A DNA stretch of 64,000 nt, from the NCBI GenBank assembly GCA_017938145.1, contig JAGBCB010000015.1:1-64000 (forward strand). Reading direction: 5' to 3'. Positions 1-8,402 of this stretch are shown in pieces. The stretch's first letter is position 1, and the number at the start of each line of letters is the position of its first letter. Made by a program: the position numbers and the translations under genes. Under the pieces are notes generated by a model. That model did not search any database and was not told the DNA's origin. It saw only the letters and a program-made list of their open reading frames with translations. Origin of the DNA: Lachnospiraceae bacterium (GTDB taxonomy: Bacteria > Bacillota > Clostridia > Lachnospirales > Lachnospiraceae).

Positions 1-139
1 GTCAGACCAGAGATTTGCCTCCACCTTCCTTCAGATTTCACCTCACGATGAACACCCTTGGTCTTGGCTGTATCCTTCCCACTACTAGGGCGGATTAGGG
101 ACTTTCACCCGTTAGAAACGTGCGCCGCTAGGCGCACAC
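1..139 (-). mobile_element. 5' end of a group IIC intron (partial)
   Basis: Read on the minus strand, the segment begins GTGTGCGCC, forms a short GC hairpin, and continues with GGGTGAAAGTCC, CAAGGGTGTTC, GAATCTGAAGGAAG and GGCAAA-CT-GGTCTGA blocks. I recognise these as domain I of class C bacterial group II introns such as B.h.I1. It starts directly after the T-tract of a terminator hairpin, and class C introns are known to insert behind terminators. The intron runs out of the window at position 1, so its reverse transcriptase and 3' end are not visible. The 5' boundary could be 137 or 139, because GTGTG and GTGCG both fit the consensus. Confidence 0.85.
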
Positions 140-140
140 A

Positions 141-172
141 AAAAAACCGGGCTCCTTTCGGAACCCGGTTTT
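141..172 (-). terminator. Terminator of the secreted surface protein gene
   Basis: AAAACCGGG and CCCGGTTTT arms with a short loop are followed by a T run on the minus strand, 14 bases after the stop codon of the surface protein gene. The intron joins immediately behind the T run. Confidence 0.9.
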
Positions 173-185
173 AATTATTTCAATA

Positions 186-2612
186 TTACTTGAAATTGTA
201 GCCGCTTAAATCAGCAGTTACAGTGAAGGTCTTACCAATGTTGATTGTCTGCTCGAAGTAGCAACCTGTATCATTGATAGGAGTCTTAATCTTGATGCTC
301 TGTACGAATAACTTACCAGCACTCTTGTTGTAAACACCAGTTACCTTAGTGATGTCGGATTCGGAATCTGCGAAATCCTTATCGCCAAGCTTGAAGGAAA
401 CGATATCTGCTACAACACCAGGAGCGGTAGCTGCGTCAGAAGCGAGACCCTGCTTGTATTCCTTAACTGCCATCTGTGTACAGTTGTTTTCAACCTTGAA
501 TGTAGTTGTAGCAACCTGTCTGTGAGCGATTAAGCTGGAGCCGGAAGCTGTACCTGTATTAGCTGTTACATTAGTTACACTGTAAAGAGTAACATTGTAT
601 GTGCCTGCTGCGATTGTATTTAATGCTGCACCAGAAGCTACGGTAGCAACCTTAATCTTAGCAACGCCATCAGCAACGCTTTCTACAGCAACTAACTTGC
701 CGTCAGGACCTGTAACCTTAAGAACTAAGTCACCAGCCTTAAGACCTGTCTTGTTTTCTGTGAAGAACTTATCATTAGCGAATACATTAAGATCCTTAAC
801 GTAACCAGTCTTTGTACCAGCCCATGTTGTGTAGTTAGTTACAGTTGCATATAATGTTTCACCAGTCTTAGCAATATCTTCAGCCTTAACATTTACGTTG
901 AGACCCTTAGCATCTACTGCATAACCAGTTGTAACAACATCCTTGTTGTCGTTTGTTGCAGGCTTCTTAGGAATAACATTTAAAGTAGCCTTAATCTTAG
1001 CTGCTTCTACTGTGAAGAAGATGGAGCTAACGTTTTCCTTGGCATAATCAGCACCAACGATAGTAATCTTACCCTTACCAGCGCCGTCAGCAACAACATC
1101 AAGATATGTCTTGCCAATCTTAGCAGTTGTTGTTACAGTAGCAAGATCAGCTGGATATGTGGTGTTGTACTGGTCAAGTACTTCATATGTTACAGTTGCC
1201 TTTGTGAGCGCATTATCACCTGTGTTATCGTTTGTAAGAACAGTAACGGTTGGTGCGCTGAGCTTAATTGTTGTAGCCTTTCTAGCAGGCAGAATATTTA
1301 CATTGAATGCATATACATTCTTTGTGCTTACGTTACCGTTAGCATCAACAGTAGTGAGCTTAACGATAATTACTGCATTACCTTCAGAAATAGCGGTTAC
1401 ATAACCGTCATTACCAACTAAAAGCTTAGTTTCGTCGGAAGACTGGAAGGAGAATGTACCAAGTTCTGCTGGGTACGCACCCTTATCCTTGATAGGAGCG
1501 TTGAAGGAATAGGTACCATCTGTTGTTGTACCAACGTTAAGACCTACATAGTAACCTGTGTCACCAACGATTAAATCAGTCTTGCCCCAAGCAACCTTGG
1601 AAGCGTCTGTAAGCTGATTTGTGATAGTGAAAGCCTTGATAGTGTCATATGCTTCTACTGGCTTAGGCATACCAACGAGTGGGAATTCATAAGGAATTTC
1701 AACTACATTGTAGTCCTTGTCATAGTAGGAGTAAACAGCCTTAACTCTTGTGGAAGCGCCTACAGCATAGATGTAGGAAGTCTGACCATATGTGCTGTCA
1801 ATGTAGATGTTTTCGTTTGGATCTAATGCTTCATAAGTCATCCAACCGCCATTAGCAGCTACCTTGATATCACCAGCATAGTATTCAACATCAAACTTGA
1901 TTGCTTCATTAACATAAGTTACAGCCTTGTCGCCAATCTTAGCAACAACCTTGATATTTGTGATAGGACCAACGTAGGAAACGAAACCAACGGATTCGCC
2001 GTTAGCCTTAACTACGAATGCATCGCCATCTGCGAAATCAACGTATGCTTCAACTGTAGCAACGCCATCCTTAACGGATGTCTTAACTGGCCATGTTACT
2101 TCAACATCACCAGCAGATGTGCTGAAAATCTTATAAAGTTCAACCTTGTCAGTAGCCTTTGCAGGGTCTGCGAAAGTAACATTAATCTTGTTACCTGCTG
2201 TCTGCTTAACTGTGAATGTGTTGTCAACAACAACTTCACCCTTACCTACTACTAATTCAACCGTAGCCTTCTGCTCACCGATTGTAAGTGTAACTTCTAC
2301 CTTACCATCCTTGAGACCTTCGAATCTACCATCCTGCTCGCCCTTCTCATTTACGAGTGGCTTAGCAATTGTTTCGTCGCTGGATTCCCACTTATAGAGA
2401 TCCTGCCAACCTGCTGCGGCATTGTAGAACTTTAAGTCTACTTCCTTGCCGACTTCCACGCTATAGGACTCTTTAGCGTCAGCCTTCTTTTCTTCCTGAC
2501 CAGCGATGATGAGATCATCAGCTGCGAAAGCAGAAGCGGCTGGAGCCATCATGGATACAACCATAGCAAGAGCCATAACGAGGGAAAGCTTCTTAAAGAA
2601 ACTCTTCATCAT
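186..2612 (-). CDS. Secreted cell-surface protein with Ig-like domains, probably S-layer-like
   Basis: The 808-residue protein has a clear signal peptide (residues 1 to about 31, Lys-rich start, hydrophobic core, AFAAD cleavage region). The rest is rich in Thr, Val, Ala, Lys and Asp and looks like repeated beta-sandwich (Big/Ig-like) modules. I see no SLH domain, sortase motif or catalytic motif, so wall attachment is unclear. Codon choice is very restricted (AAG Lys, GAA Glu, AAC Asn), a near-consensus promoter precedes it, and AAGGAGG lies 5 bases before the first of two adjacent ATGs, all pointing to heavy expression. An S-layer or major envelope protein is the best guess, and an adhesin is possible. 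Confidence 0.7.
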   Translation of the reverse strand: MMKSFFKKLSLVMALAMVVSMMAPAASAFAADDLIIAGQEEKKADAKESYSVEVGKEVDLKFYNAAAGWQDLYKWESSDETIAKPLVNEKGEQDGRFEGLKDGKVEVTLTIGEQKATVELVVGKGEVVVDNTFTVKQTAGNKINVTFADPAKATDKVELYKIFSTSAGDVEVTWPVKTSVKDGVATVEAYVDFADGDAFVVKANGESVGFVSYVGPITNIKVVAKIGDKAVTYVNEAIKFDVEYYAGDIKVAANGGWMTYEALDPNENIYIDSTYGQTSYIYAVGASTRVKAVYSYYDKDYNVVEIPYEFPLVGMPKPVEAYDTIKAFTITNQLTDASKVAWGKTDLIVGDTGYYVGLNVGTTTDGTYSFNAPIKDKGAYPAELGTFSFQSSDETKLLVGNDGYVTAISEGNAVIIVKLTTVDANGNVSTKNVYAFNVNILPARKATTIKLSAPTVTVLTNDNTGDNALTKATVTYEVLDQYNTTYPADLATVTTTAKIGKTYLDVVADGAGKGKITIVGADYAKENVSSIFFTVEAAKIKATLNVIPKKPATNDNKDVVTTGYAVDAKGLNVNVKAEDIAKTGETLYATVTNYTTWAGTKTGYVKDLNVFANDKFFTENKTGLKAGDLVLKVTGPDGKLVAVESVADGVAKIKVATVASGAALNTIAAGTYNVTLYSVTNVTANTGTASGSSLIAHRQVATTTFKVENNCTQMAVKEYKQGLASDAATAPGVVADIVSFKLGDKDFADSESDITKVTGVYNKSAGKLFVQSIKIKTPINDTGCYFEQTINIGKTFTVTADLSGYNFK

Positions 2613-2752
2613 ATTTTCCTCCTTAAATAATATATGGTTTTTTTGACCCGTCTTCTATTCTGTACATCTCTCGGTTTTCTGCCGTGCTGCTGTGCCGTCA
2701 AAATTCTTCAAAATGGGCAAAATTTGGACGCAGTCGTTCCAATAACAAGATG

Positions 2753-2781
2753 ATTATAGCAATTTTGGTTTCAAAGGTCAA
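2753..2781 (-). promoter_or_regulatory. Strong sigma-A promoter of the surface protein gene
   Basis: TTGACC and TATAAT are separated by exactly 17 bases on the minus strand. Transcription would start near 2746 and give a leader of about 134 bases. Confidence 0.85.
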
Positions 2782-2962
2782 GTATTTTCAACAAATTTTA
2801 ATTTTGTTGAACCTCCCCCGGCTATTTTCATCTGTCTGGATTTGATTTTGTTCAATACAGGATTGCTTTTCCTTTTTGGATTGCACCCAAATCGTATATC
2901 GGATTAGGATGTGACACCCGGTTTGGGGTAACCCCTGCGGGAATGGGCAATCTGCTTGACCT

Positions 2963-2991
2963 GACATAATAATGCACCTTGAATGTGTCAA
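2963..2991 (-). promoter_or_regulatory. Possible second upstream promoter
   Basis: TTGACA and TATGTC with 17-base spacing lie about 210 bases upstream of the main surface-protein promoter. It could drive a longer leader or a small RNA. The rest of 2613-3072 shows no convincing gene. Confidence 0.4.
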
Positions 2992-3072
2992 ATATATGTC
3001 ATGCTTTTGTCATAATTGGTTTATTTTCATATTTTTTTAAAAAAATTATAACGGTACCGTAACTTTTTTGTC

Positions 3073-3108
3073 ACAAAAGGGACATTCACCTCTGTAAATG
3101 TCCCTTTT
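3073..3108 (-). terminator. Terminator of the JAMM / small-protein operon
   Basis: AAAAGGGACATT and AATGTCCCTTTT arms enclose a 9-base loop. It follows the last small gene on the minus strand, and the surrounding A/T runs could let it work in both directions. Confidence 0.75.
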
Positions 3109-3125
3109 AGCATTCCATTTCTCTT

Positions 3126-3281
3126 TCAATTCCAGGTTGCACGTTTTCGTTCCGACTCTTCCCGCGCTTTTGCTTGTGCCGCCATTGCTTCTTTTTCTAG
3201 TTCATCCCATTCTGCTTGGCTCAGATAAATACAACTTTTATCAATATTTACTCTGTCATCAATTCCTTCCATTGGACTCAT
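3126..3281 (-). CDS. Small acidic protein of the MEGIDDR type, copy 2 (51 aa)
   Basis: An ATG 9 bases after AAGGAGG opens a 51-codon frame ending in TGA. The product begins MSPMEGIDDRVNID, is Glu/Lys/Ala-rich and predicted helical, and ends RATWN. Its first ten residues nearly match those of the neighbouring 58-aa protein (MNPMEGIDDR), so the two are paralogues made by tandem duplication. Function is unknown. Its place last in an operon with a JAMM protease suggests a link to that enzyme, but there is no C-terminal Gly-Gly as in ubiquitin-like JAMM substrates. Confidence 0.75.
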   Translation of the reverse strand: MSPMEGIDDRVNIDKSCIYLSQAEWDELEKEAMAAQAKAREESERKRATWN

Positions 3282-3384
3282 TGACTTTTACCTCCTTGAA
3301 GAAAATCCTGCCGAACTACCTACATTATATGGTGCGGTTTCTTGCAAACATAAAGTCTTCTTTGGCAGTTCACCCTTTCAGGGA

Positions 3385-3561
3385 TTACACAGACATTCTA
3401 CAGCTTGCATTATATACATCCCGCTGCAGTTCTTTATTAGCTGAATTTTCTCTAGGTCTGCTTTTTAATTCCTCATACAATTTTTCTAATTCCTCCAAAC
3501 TCATATCCAGATATTTCTGGTCGACTACTATCCTGTCATCGATACCTTCCATTGGATTCAT
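3385..3561 (-). CDS. Small acidic protein of the MEGIDDR type, copy 1 (58 aa)
   Basis: I chose the ATG at 3561 (MNPMEGIDDR) over one at 3585. It is preceded by GGAGGAGGTG at a suitable distance and it matches the start of the paralogue at 3281. The stop codon of the JAMM gene lies five bases upstream, so translation is probably coupled. The middle (LSLEELEKLYEELK-like) is helical and acidic, and there are no cysteine pairs, signal peptide or membrane segment. I do not recognise the family. Confidence 0.7.
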   Translation of the reverse strand: MNPMEGIDDRIVVDQKYLDMSLEELEKLYEELKSRPRENSANKELQRDVYNASCRMSV

Positions 3562-3565
3562 CACA

Positions 3566-4141
3566 TTACACCTCCTCCACATCAATCTGATACATTTCCA
3601 TCAAAGTTCTCCACGTTTGTATTTGCGCCAGGTTTTCATCACGACATTTTTTATAATTTACCTGATATGCAACTACCCATTCCTGCTTCGGCACTTCTTC
3701 CTTTGCCCAATACACATAAACAATCCCGTTGTGTCCACATACAACTCCTACACCATTGTTGTGAATATAATTTGAATTAAAGTCCTCCAAGCTCGGTGGA
3801 AAACTACTTGGGTGGGTGTGAATTGTCACTAGACCATCTTTTCCTCGAATTGCTCTTTTGGTTGCTTCTGAATAAATAATTCGTTGTTCCTCACTACAAC
3901 TTGTTTCCGATGCCACCACCTCCAATGTATCCGGATCTATCCAGTACATATCCTCGAACAAGGTTCCGGAACGGTGGATAAGCATCTTTTTTGCCAGTTG
4001 ATATAACAGCTTGTTTAATTCAGCGTTATCGGATATGTTGTCAAACTTTCTTCTATATTCGCCGCTCTCGATATAGGAATGATTGACAAGCGTTTCTTTA
4101 TTTCGTCCATAACGCTGCTCTTCTTTAGATAGCAGATTCAT
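3566..4141 (-). CDS. JAMM/MPN-type (JAB) metalloprotease-like protein
   Basis: The 191-residue protein carries a JAMM zinc-site pattern: Glu63 in LFEDMYW, then His108-Thr-His110-Pro, Ser117 and Asp120. Other JAB enzymes usually have seven residues between the second His and the Ser, and this one has six. JAMM proteins cut isopeptide or peptide bonds, or are repurposed in sulfur transfer and toxins. No E1, ThiF or ubiquitin-like gene is nearby. AAAGGAG lies 4 bases before the ATG. It heads an operon with two small MEGIDDR proteins, which may be substrates, inhibitors or partners. Catalytic activity is inferred from the motif only. Confidence 0.75.
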   Translation of the reverse strand: MNLLSKEEQRYGRNKETLVNHSYIESGEYRRKFDNISDNAELNKLLYQLAKKMLIHRSGTLFEDMYWIDPDTLEVVASETSCSEEQRIIYSEATKRAIRGKDGLVTIHTHPSSFPPSLEDFNSNYIHNNGVGVVCGHNGIVYVYWAKEEVPKQEWVVAYQVNYKKCRDENLAQIQTWRTLMEMYQIDVEEV

Positions 4142-4232
4142 TATACTCCTTTCTATAATTCTCTGCCATCTCTCCCAGTTTAAACATTACAACCAAATTA
4201 TGTCATTATTATGTTTTAATTGTTACATACAC

Positions 4233-4278
4233 AAAAAGGCACCCATCCCGACTCCACAAGAGTCCAAATGAGTGCCCC
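4233..4278 (-). terminator. Terminator of thrC
   Basis: GGCAC, CAT and GGACTC segments pair with GGAGTC, ATG and GTGCC and are followed by TTTTT on the minus strand, 20 bases after the thrC stop. Confidence 0.8.
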
Positions 4279-4297
4279 TCCTAATTCAACTATATTC

Positions 4298-5785
4298 TTA
4301 CTTCAACCCAAGAATTCCGGTTACGGTTTCCTGCATCTTATCCTTGTCACAAACCATGGTATGACGTACCTTGGCATTGCGGATTTCTTCGATGGCATTC
4401 GGAACCTTTACACCGGACACTTCGCAGAGTCTGTCAACCAATGTGAAATCATCTTCGTCGGTTGCCTTATTTTCTACTGCTTCCATAACGCTTCTTGTAA
4501 ACTTGTATGGGCTGGCGGTGGATGCGATAACAGTTACGGTATCGTCCTTTGTTTCCTCTTTGTATTTATAGAAAACTGTTGCTGCAACTGCGGTGTGGGT
4601 GTCAATGACATAACCTGTCTTCTCGTAAACCTTGCGGATGGTTGCCGCAGTTTCTGCCTCGGTAGCATAGCCGCCGGCAAAATCAGCCAGCTTTGCCTTC
4701 ATAGCGGAAGTAATTTCGTACTTGCCTTCTTCCTTTAACTGCTGCATGAGCTTTGCGTTCACGTCGGAATCTTCACCGGCACAGGTGTAGATAAGACGCT
4801 CTAAGTTACTGGATACCAGAATATCCATGGAAGGAGAGCTGGTAAGCACGAAGTCACGCTTTCTGTCGTAAACGCCTGTTTCGAAGAAATCAAACAGAAC
4901 CTTATTTTCGTTGGATGCGCAGATTAACTTCTTTACCGGCACGCCCATCTGCTTTGCATAGTAAGCAGCCAAGATGTTACCGAAGTTACCGGTAGGAACC
5001 ACAACGTTCATTGGTTCGCCGCAGGTAAGCTTGCCTTCTGCAACCAGTGTTGCATAGGTATATACGTAGTAAACCACCTGAGGAACCAGACGGCCGATGT
5101 TGATGGAGTTTGCGGAGGAGAACTGATAACCCTGCTCCTTCATGCGCTTTGCCAGTTCCTTGTCGCCAAAGATTTCCTTAACGCCGGTCTGGGCATCGTC
5201 GAAGTTACCATGGATAGCCACAACGTTAGTGTTATCACCAACCTGGGTTACCATCTGCTTTTCCTGAATCTTGCTGACACCGTCCTTTGGATAGAACACG
5301 ATGATGCTGGTGCCCGGCACATCCGCAAAGCCAGCCAGGGCAGCCTTACCGGTATCGCCGGAAGTAGCAGTAAGGATAACAATTTCTTCCTTCATGTTGT
5401 GCTTCTTTGCTGCGGTTGTAAGTAAATGTGGCAAAATGGAAAGTGCCATATCCTTAAATGCGATGGTTGCACCATGGAACAGCTCCAGGTAGTAAGCACC
5501 GTCGGCTTCCTTTAACGGAGCAATCTTCTTTGTATCAAACTTATCATCGTAAGCGCTGTTAATGCAGTGCTTTAATTCTTCTTCTGTGTAATCGGAAAGG
5601 AATAACTTCATTACTTCATAAGCCACTTCCTGATAAGACTTTCCGGCTAAATCCTGTAAAGAAACATCTAATGCCGGGATGGAATCCGGAACAAATAAGC
5701 CGCCGTCATCAGCCAGACCCTTTAACACTGCTTCCGATGCAGTTACCGATATATTGGAATTTCTAGTGCTCTTATAACGTACCAT
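4298..5785 (-). CDS. thrC: Threonine synthase
   Basis: This PLP enzyme converts O-phospho-L-homoserine to threonine. The 495-residue product shows the N-terminal YKSTRN block, LADDGGLFVP, the PLP-lysine segment HGATIAFKDMAL, the SGDTGKAAL phosphate loop and a PTGNFGN motif, all typical of the long bacterial form. The start at 5785 (MVRYKS) is preceded by GAGGAGG and is preferred to an ATG nine codons upstream. It stands alone, with no hom or thrB next to it, between two hairpin terminators. Confidence 0.95.
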   Translation of the reverse strand: MVRYKSTRNSNISVTASEAVLKGLADDGGLFVPDSIPALDVSLQDLAGKSYQEVAYEVMKLFLSDYTEEELKHCINSAYDDKFDTKKIAPLKEADGAYYLELFHGATIAFKDMALSILPHLLTTAAKKHNMKEEIVILTATSGDTGKAALAGFADVPGTSIIVFYPKDGVSKIQEKQMVTQVGDNTNVVAIHGNFDDAQTGVKEIFGDKELAKRMKEQGYQFSSANSINIGRLVPQVVYYVYTYATLVAEGKLTCGEPMNVVVPTGNFGNILAAYYAKQMGVPVKKLICASNENKVLFDFFETGVYDRKRDFVLTSSPSMDILVSSNLERLIYTCAGEDSDVNAKLMQQLKEEGKYEITSAMKAKLADFAGGYATEAETAATIRKVYEKTGYVIDTHTAVAATVFYKYKEETKDDTVTVIASTASPYKFTRSVMEAVENKATDEDDFTLVDRLCEVSGVKVPNAIEEIRNAKVRHTMVCDKDKMQETVTGILGLK

Positions 5786-5826
5786 TATGTAATCCTCCTC
5801 TTTCTTCCACATCTCTTATAACCGAA

Positions 5827-5873
5827 AAAGATGTGACTCTCCGGGTTCGTTTCAACCCATTTTGTCACATCTT
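5827..5873 (-). terminator. Terminator between sleB-like gene and thrC
   Basis: AAGATGTGAC and GTCACATCTT form ten perfect pairs with an inner GGGTT/AACCC stem and a T run on the minus strand. It ends the hydrolase gene upstream of thrC. I found no T-box specifier or leader peptide that would make it a threonine attenuator. Confidence 0.8.
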
Positions 5874-5915
5874 ATCACAACTTTTCCGCTTTAGCAAGAT
5901 AAATTATTCTTTTTC

Positions 5916-6632
5916 TCAATCTTTTTCTGCGAAGAACTCATGGCAGCCGTGTTTAAATAAAAATGTCAGACTGCTGTCAAACCAACGGATACCTTTCTTG
6001 CTGGCCGCACTTCTCTGCATAAAGTACAAAGCGCCCTGGGAATGGTCTTCACCGTTTAATGCACGTTCCACTGCTTCTACCGTAACTTCATCCGGCGTTA
6101 CACGGAAAATTCTTCCGTTGGCTACCGGAGCAAATTGTCCTTCGTCAAACACTACCTCTGCGATGGTGTCACCGCCAAAACCAATTTCCATACGGTTTAA
6201 TACAACATTTGCTACCAGAAGTCTTCCGATAACATCCTCGGTGCTTGCTTCTGCCTGAACAATCTGCAGCAGTACCTGGTAATCGTCATCGGTAATGGCA
6301 AAGCGCTTACCATGATAGGTTACAATATGGTCGGTAGAACTGGTCATCAGTTCCAAATCACGTTTCTTCACTTCTGCCAGTGCTAACGCTGCCAGCTTCT
6401 CGTCGGTCATTTCACCGTAGGTTAATTCCTGAAATACATTTTTCCAGACATCTTCCGCACAAACCAAATCTACGGAGGATACGGATACCTTATTTTCTAA
6501 TTCATCTTTGGTTACTGCTGTTACTGCTTCTGCATCAGCGGTTCTGATAAAACCTTCCGGTGCAAACATATAAGCAGCCAGTCCTAAAAACAGAACTGCG
6601 AACATCGCAAACCAATTCTTCTTAATAAACAT
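5916..6632 (-). CDS. SleB-family cell wall hydrolase
   Basis: The 238-residue protein has an N-terminal membrane or signal segment (residues about 6-24, FAMFAVLFLGLAAYMF) and a C-terminal Hydrolase_2 (SleB) domain. The domain has the LLQIVQAEAS stretch with the presumed catalytic Glu, the NVVLNRM block, and GALYFMQR. This family acts as lytic transglycosylase or amidase on peptidoglycan, often in spore cortex breakdown or growth. The start at 6632 has AAGGAG 6 bases upstream and avoids an unlikely eight-residue extension. A sigma-A-like promoter lies at 6689-6717. Confidence 0.88.
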   Translation of the reverse strand: MFIKKNWFAMFAVLFLGLAAYMFAPEGFIRTADAEAVTAVTKDELENKVSVSSVDLVCAEDVWKNVFQELTYGEMTDEKLAALALAEVKKRDLELMTSSTDHIVTYHGKRFAITDDDYQVLLQIVQAEASTEDVIGRLLVANVVLNRMEIGFGGDTIAEVVFDEGQFAPVANGRIFRVTPDEVTVEAVERALNGEDHSQGALYFMQRSAASKKGIRWFDSSLTFLFKHGCHEFFAEKD

Positions 6633-6688
6633 ACAATTCTCCTTGTAATAAATCACTTAAAAAGCCGATATTTTGTTAACTTCGAGTG

Positions 6689-6717
6689 AGTTTAAACCAA
6701 AAAGTGGCATTCTGTCA
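6689..6717 (-). promoter_or_regulatory. Promoter of the SleB-like hydrolase
   Basis: TTGACA and TTAAAC are separated by 17 bases on the minus strand. The remainder of 6633-6940 is T-rich and shows no gene; it must contain the plus-strand promoter of the AP2 gene, which I could not assign. Confidence 0.65.
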
Positions 6718-6940
6718 ATTGATTTCATGGATTTTCGTTATATCTCCTAAAAAAATGGAAGTGTTTTTTCGTCAATCCTCACTTCATTTGTGCGTTTTTG
6801 CTATTTTTTTCGAGTTTTTTTGTGATTTTTGCACAATACTTTTTCCATTTTCATTTTTGTACTTATAGTGTAGACTATAGATAAATCACAAGTTTTCATG
6901 CATTTTGTGCAGATTTTAATACATTTGGAGGTAAAACCGC

Positions 6941-7747
6941 ATGCTCCCGGGCGTATATTTGAATAAAAAAAAGGACGGAACGACCTTATACCGAGCTTCC
7001 ATTACCCACCGCGGCAAGCATATCAGCCTGGGCAGTTTTCCGGATGAACAAACCGCCCACCGGGCATATCTGGAAGCCTCCTCTTTGTTTTCCACCAGGC
7101 AGCCTGCTTCCCGCCTTTTGGAACACTATAAGCAGGAGTTGCAGGTGCTTCCCTTTGAAAAATGGGTGGTGCTTTTAAACTACCGTGACAATGACATTTA
7201 TATCAAAACCCCGATTTATCTTGAGCACCGCTCCTTCTTATACTATTACAGCCAGACCATCCGCTACCGCTTTGATGTAGACGACCTGTTCTACTACTCC
7301 AACCATAAGATTATGAAACGGGGCAACCACCTTTTCGTGGCGGACTACGGCATGCAGGTAAATATCCTCTCCCGGTACGGCATCAAAAACTACGCCGTAC
7401 CCGGCCGGGACTACCGCTTCGTCAACGGCGACGACACCGACTTCCGCTACCGCAATATCGAAATCATCAACCGTTACCACGGCGTAACCAAACAGATTTT
7501 AAAAGGCCGCGAGGTCTACGTTACCAAAATCCATGTCAACGGCGATTTCATTGTAGGCCGCTATGCCACCGAAAACGAAGCCGCCGCTGCATATAACCGC
7601 GCCGCCATGTTGTTAAACGAACAAGGAGTAACTAAAAATTTTCCGATTAATTATATAGAGGGAATTACCGACATCGAATATGCAAATTTATTAATGAAAG
7701 TAAGAATTTCTTCTAAAATAAGAAACTATAACCGTGTTAACGTTTGA
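6941..7747 (+). CDS. AP2-domain protein with degenerate HNH-like core
   Basis: The 268-residue protein has two AP2-like DNA-binding modules. One is at residues 1-45 (GVYLNKK, YRASITHRGKHISLG, EQTAHRAYLEA). The other is near 180-230 (GVTK, VYVTKIHVNGDFIVGRY, NEAAAAYNRAA). Between them DYRFVNGDDTDFRYRNIEIIN-like sequence resembles the NGD-x-D-N-R-x-x-N-L tail of HNH homing endonucleases, but the catalytic histidines are not evident. It is therefore more likely a domesticated DNA-binding regulator than an active endonuclease. GGAGG sits 9 bases before the ATG. Targets are unknown. Confidence 0.75.
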   Translation: MLPGVYLNKKKDGTTLYRASITHRGKHISLGSFPDEQTAHRAYLEASSLFSTRQPASRLLEHYKQELQVLPFEKWVVLLNYRDNDIYIKTPIYLEHRSFLYYYSQTIRYRFDVDDLFYYSNHKIMKRGNHLFVADYGMQVNILSRYGIKNYAVPGRDYRFVNGDDTDFRYRNIEIINRYHGVTKQILKGREVYVTKIHVNGDFIVGRYATENEAAAAYNRAAMLLNEQGVTKNFPINYIEGITDIEYANLLMKVRISSKIRNYNRVNV

Positions 7748-7787
7748 CACAGTACCCGGCTTATTTGTGTTGCTCATCAAAACTAAA

Positions 7788-7984
7788 AAAGGCTTGCTGT
7801 GAACTAATGAATTTTGAGATTACTATTTCTAAGTGTCCGACCTCTCAGCGGATAGATGTTCGAGCAAAGCGGACAAGCAAAATATCAATTTTGGTTGTCT
7901 GATTTGAACGAACAGCTGTCTGAGGAGGCAGGCGAACACAGAAATAGTAACTCAAAATTCTTTTTTCTGTCACAACAAGCCTTT
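7788..7984 (-). ncRNA. 197-nt long-hairpin element next to rnpB
   Basis: The two ends (7788-7830 and 7940-7984) are near-perfect inverted repeats of about 43 bases starting AAAGGCTTG. The interior also pairs (GTGTCCG with CGAACAC-type arms, CCTCTCAG with CTGAGGAGG, GTTCG with CGAAC, AAAAT with ATTTT). Only a small central bubble is left, so almost the whole segment folds into one rod. On the minus strand it ends CAAGCCTTTTTT, like a terminator. It lies 14 bases after the 3' end of rnpB. A 6S-like RNA, a large rnpB terminator/processing element or a palindromic MITE are all possible. No ORF is present. Confidence 0.55.
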
Positions 7985-7998
7985 ATTCATCTTTTTTT

Positions 7999-8353
7999 GA
8001 GCAGCACTATAAGCCGGGTTCTGTATCAAACGATCATCTTTCTTGACTGTACGTTACCGCACAGCTCCTCTGCCCGGTTACCCGGACAGAACGCAACCAA
8101 CCCGGAAGCACGACGGGCCGCCGTATCGCTTCCTGTTCGGTCTTGCTTCGGGTGGAGTTTACACAGCCCTGTCTGTTACCAGCCAGGCGGTGGGCTCTTA
8201 CCCCGCCATTCCACCATCACTTGCCGCAAGCGGCAAGCTGTTTCTTTTCTGTTGCACTAGTCTTGGAGTCACCTCCACCGGACGTTATCCGGCACCCTGC
8301 CCTGTGAAGCCCGGACTTTCCTCACCAAAATGGCGCGACCGTCTGTGCTGCTC
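7999..8353 (-). ncRNA. rnpB: RNase P RNA, bacterial type A
   Basis: On the minus strand the P1 helix is formed by GAGCAGCAC at the 5' end and GTGCTGCTC at the 3' end. In between are the conserved GAGGAAAGTCCGGGCTTC and ACAGGGCAGGGTGCCGG blocks. Near the 3' end, ACAGAACCCGGCTTATA completes the catalytic core. Total length is 355 bases. This is the catalytic RNA that trims the 5' leaders of tRNAs. Confidence 0.95.
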
Positions 8354-8402
8354 ATGCGGTATTCTAACACGATTTCTCTTTTTTGTAAATTACCAATACA
8401 AC

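Noticed and set aside
2788..2991. 67-codon minus-strand ORF upstream of the surface protein
   Set aside because: It overlaps a likely promoter, has no Shine-Dalgarno and resembles no family.
3098..3775. 225-codon plus-strand ORF
   Set aside because: It is the antisense shadow of the JAMM gene and the two small genes, which have proper ribosome sites and start motifs.
5786..5915. Threonine attenuator or T-box before thrC
   Set aside because: The hairpin is a plain terminator after the hydrolase gene, with no T-box sequence, specifier loop or Thr-rich leader peptide.
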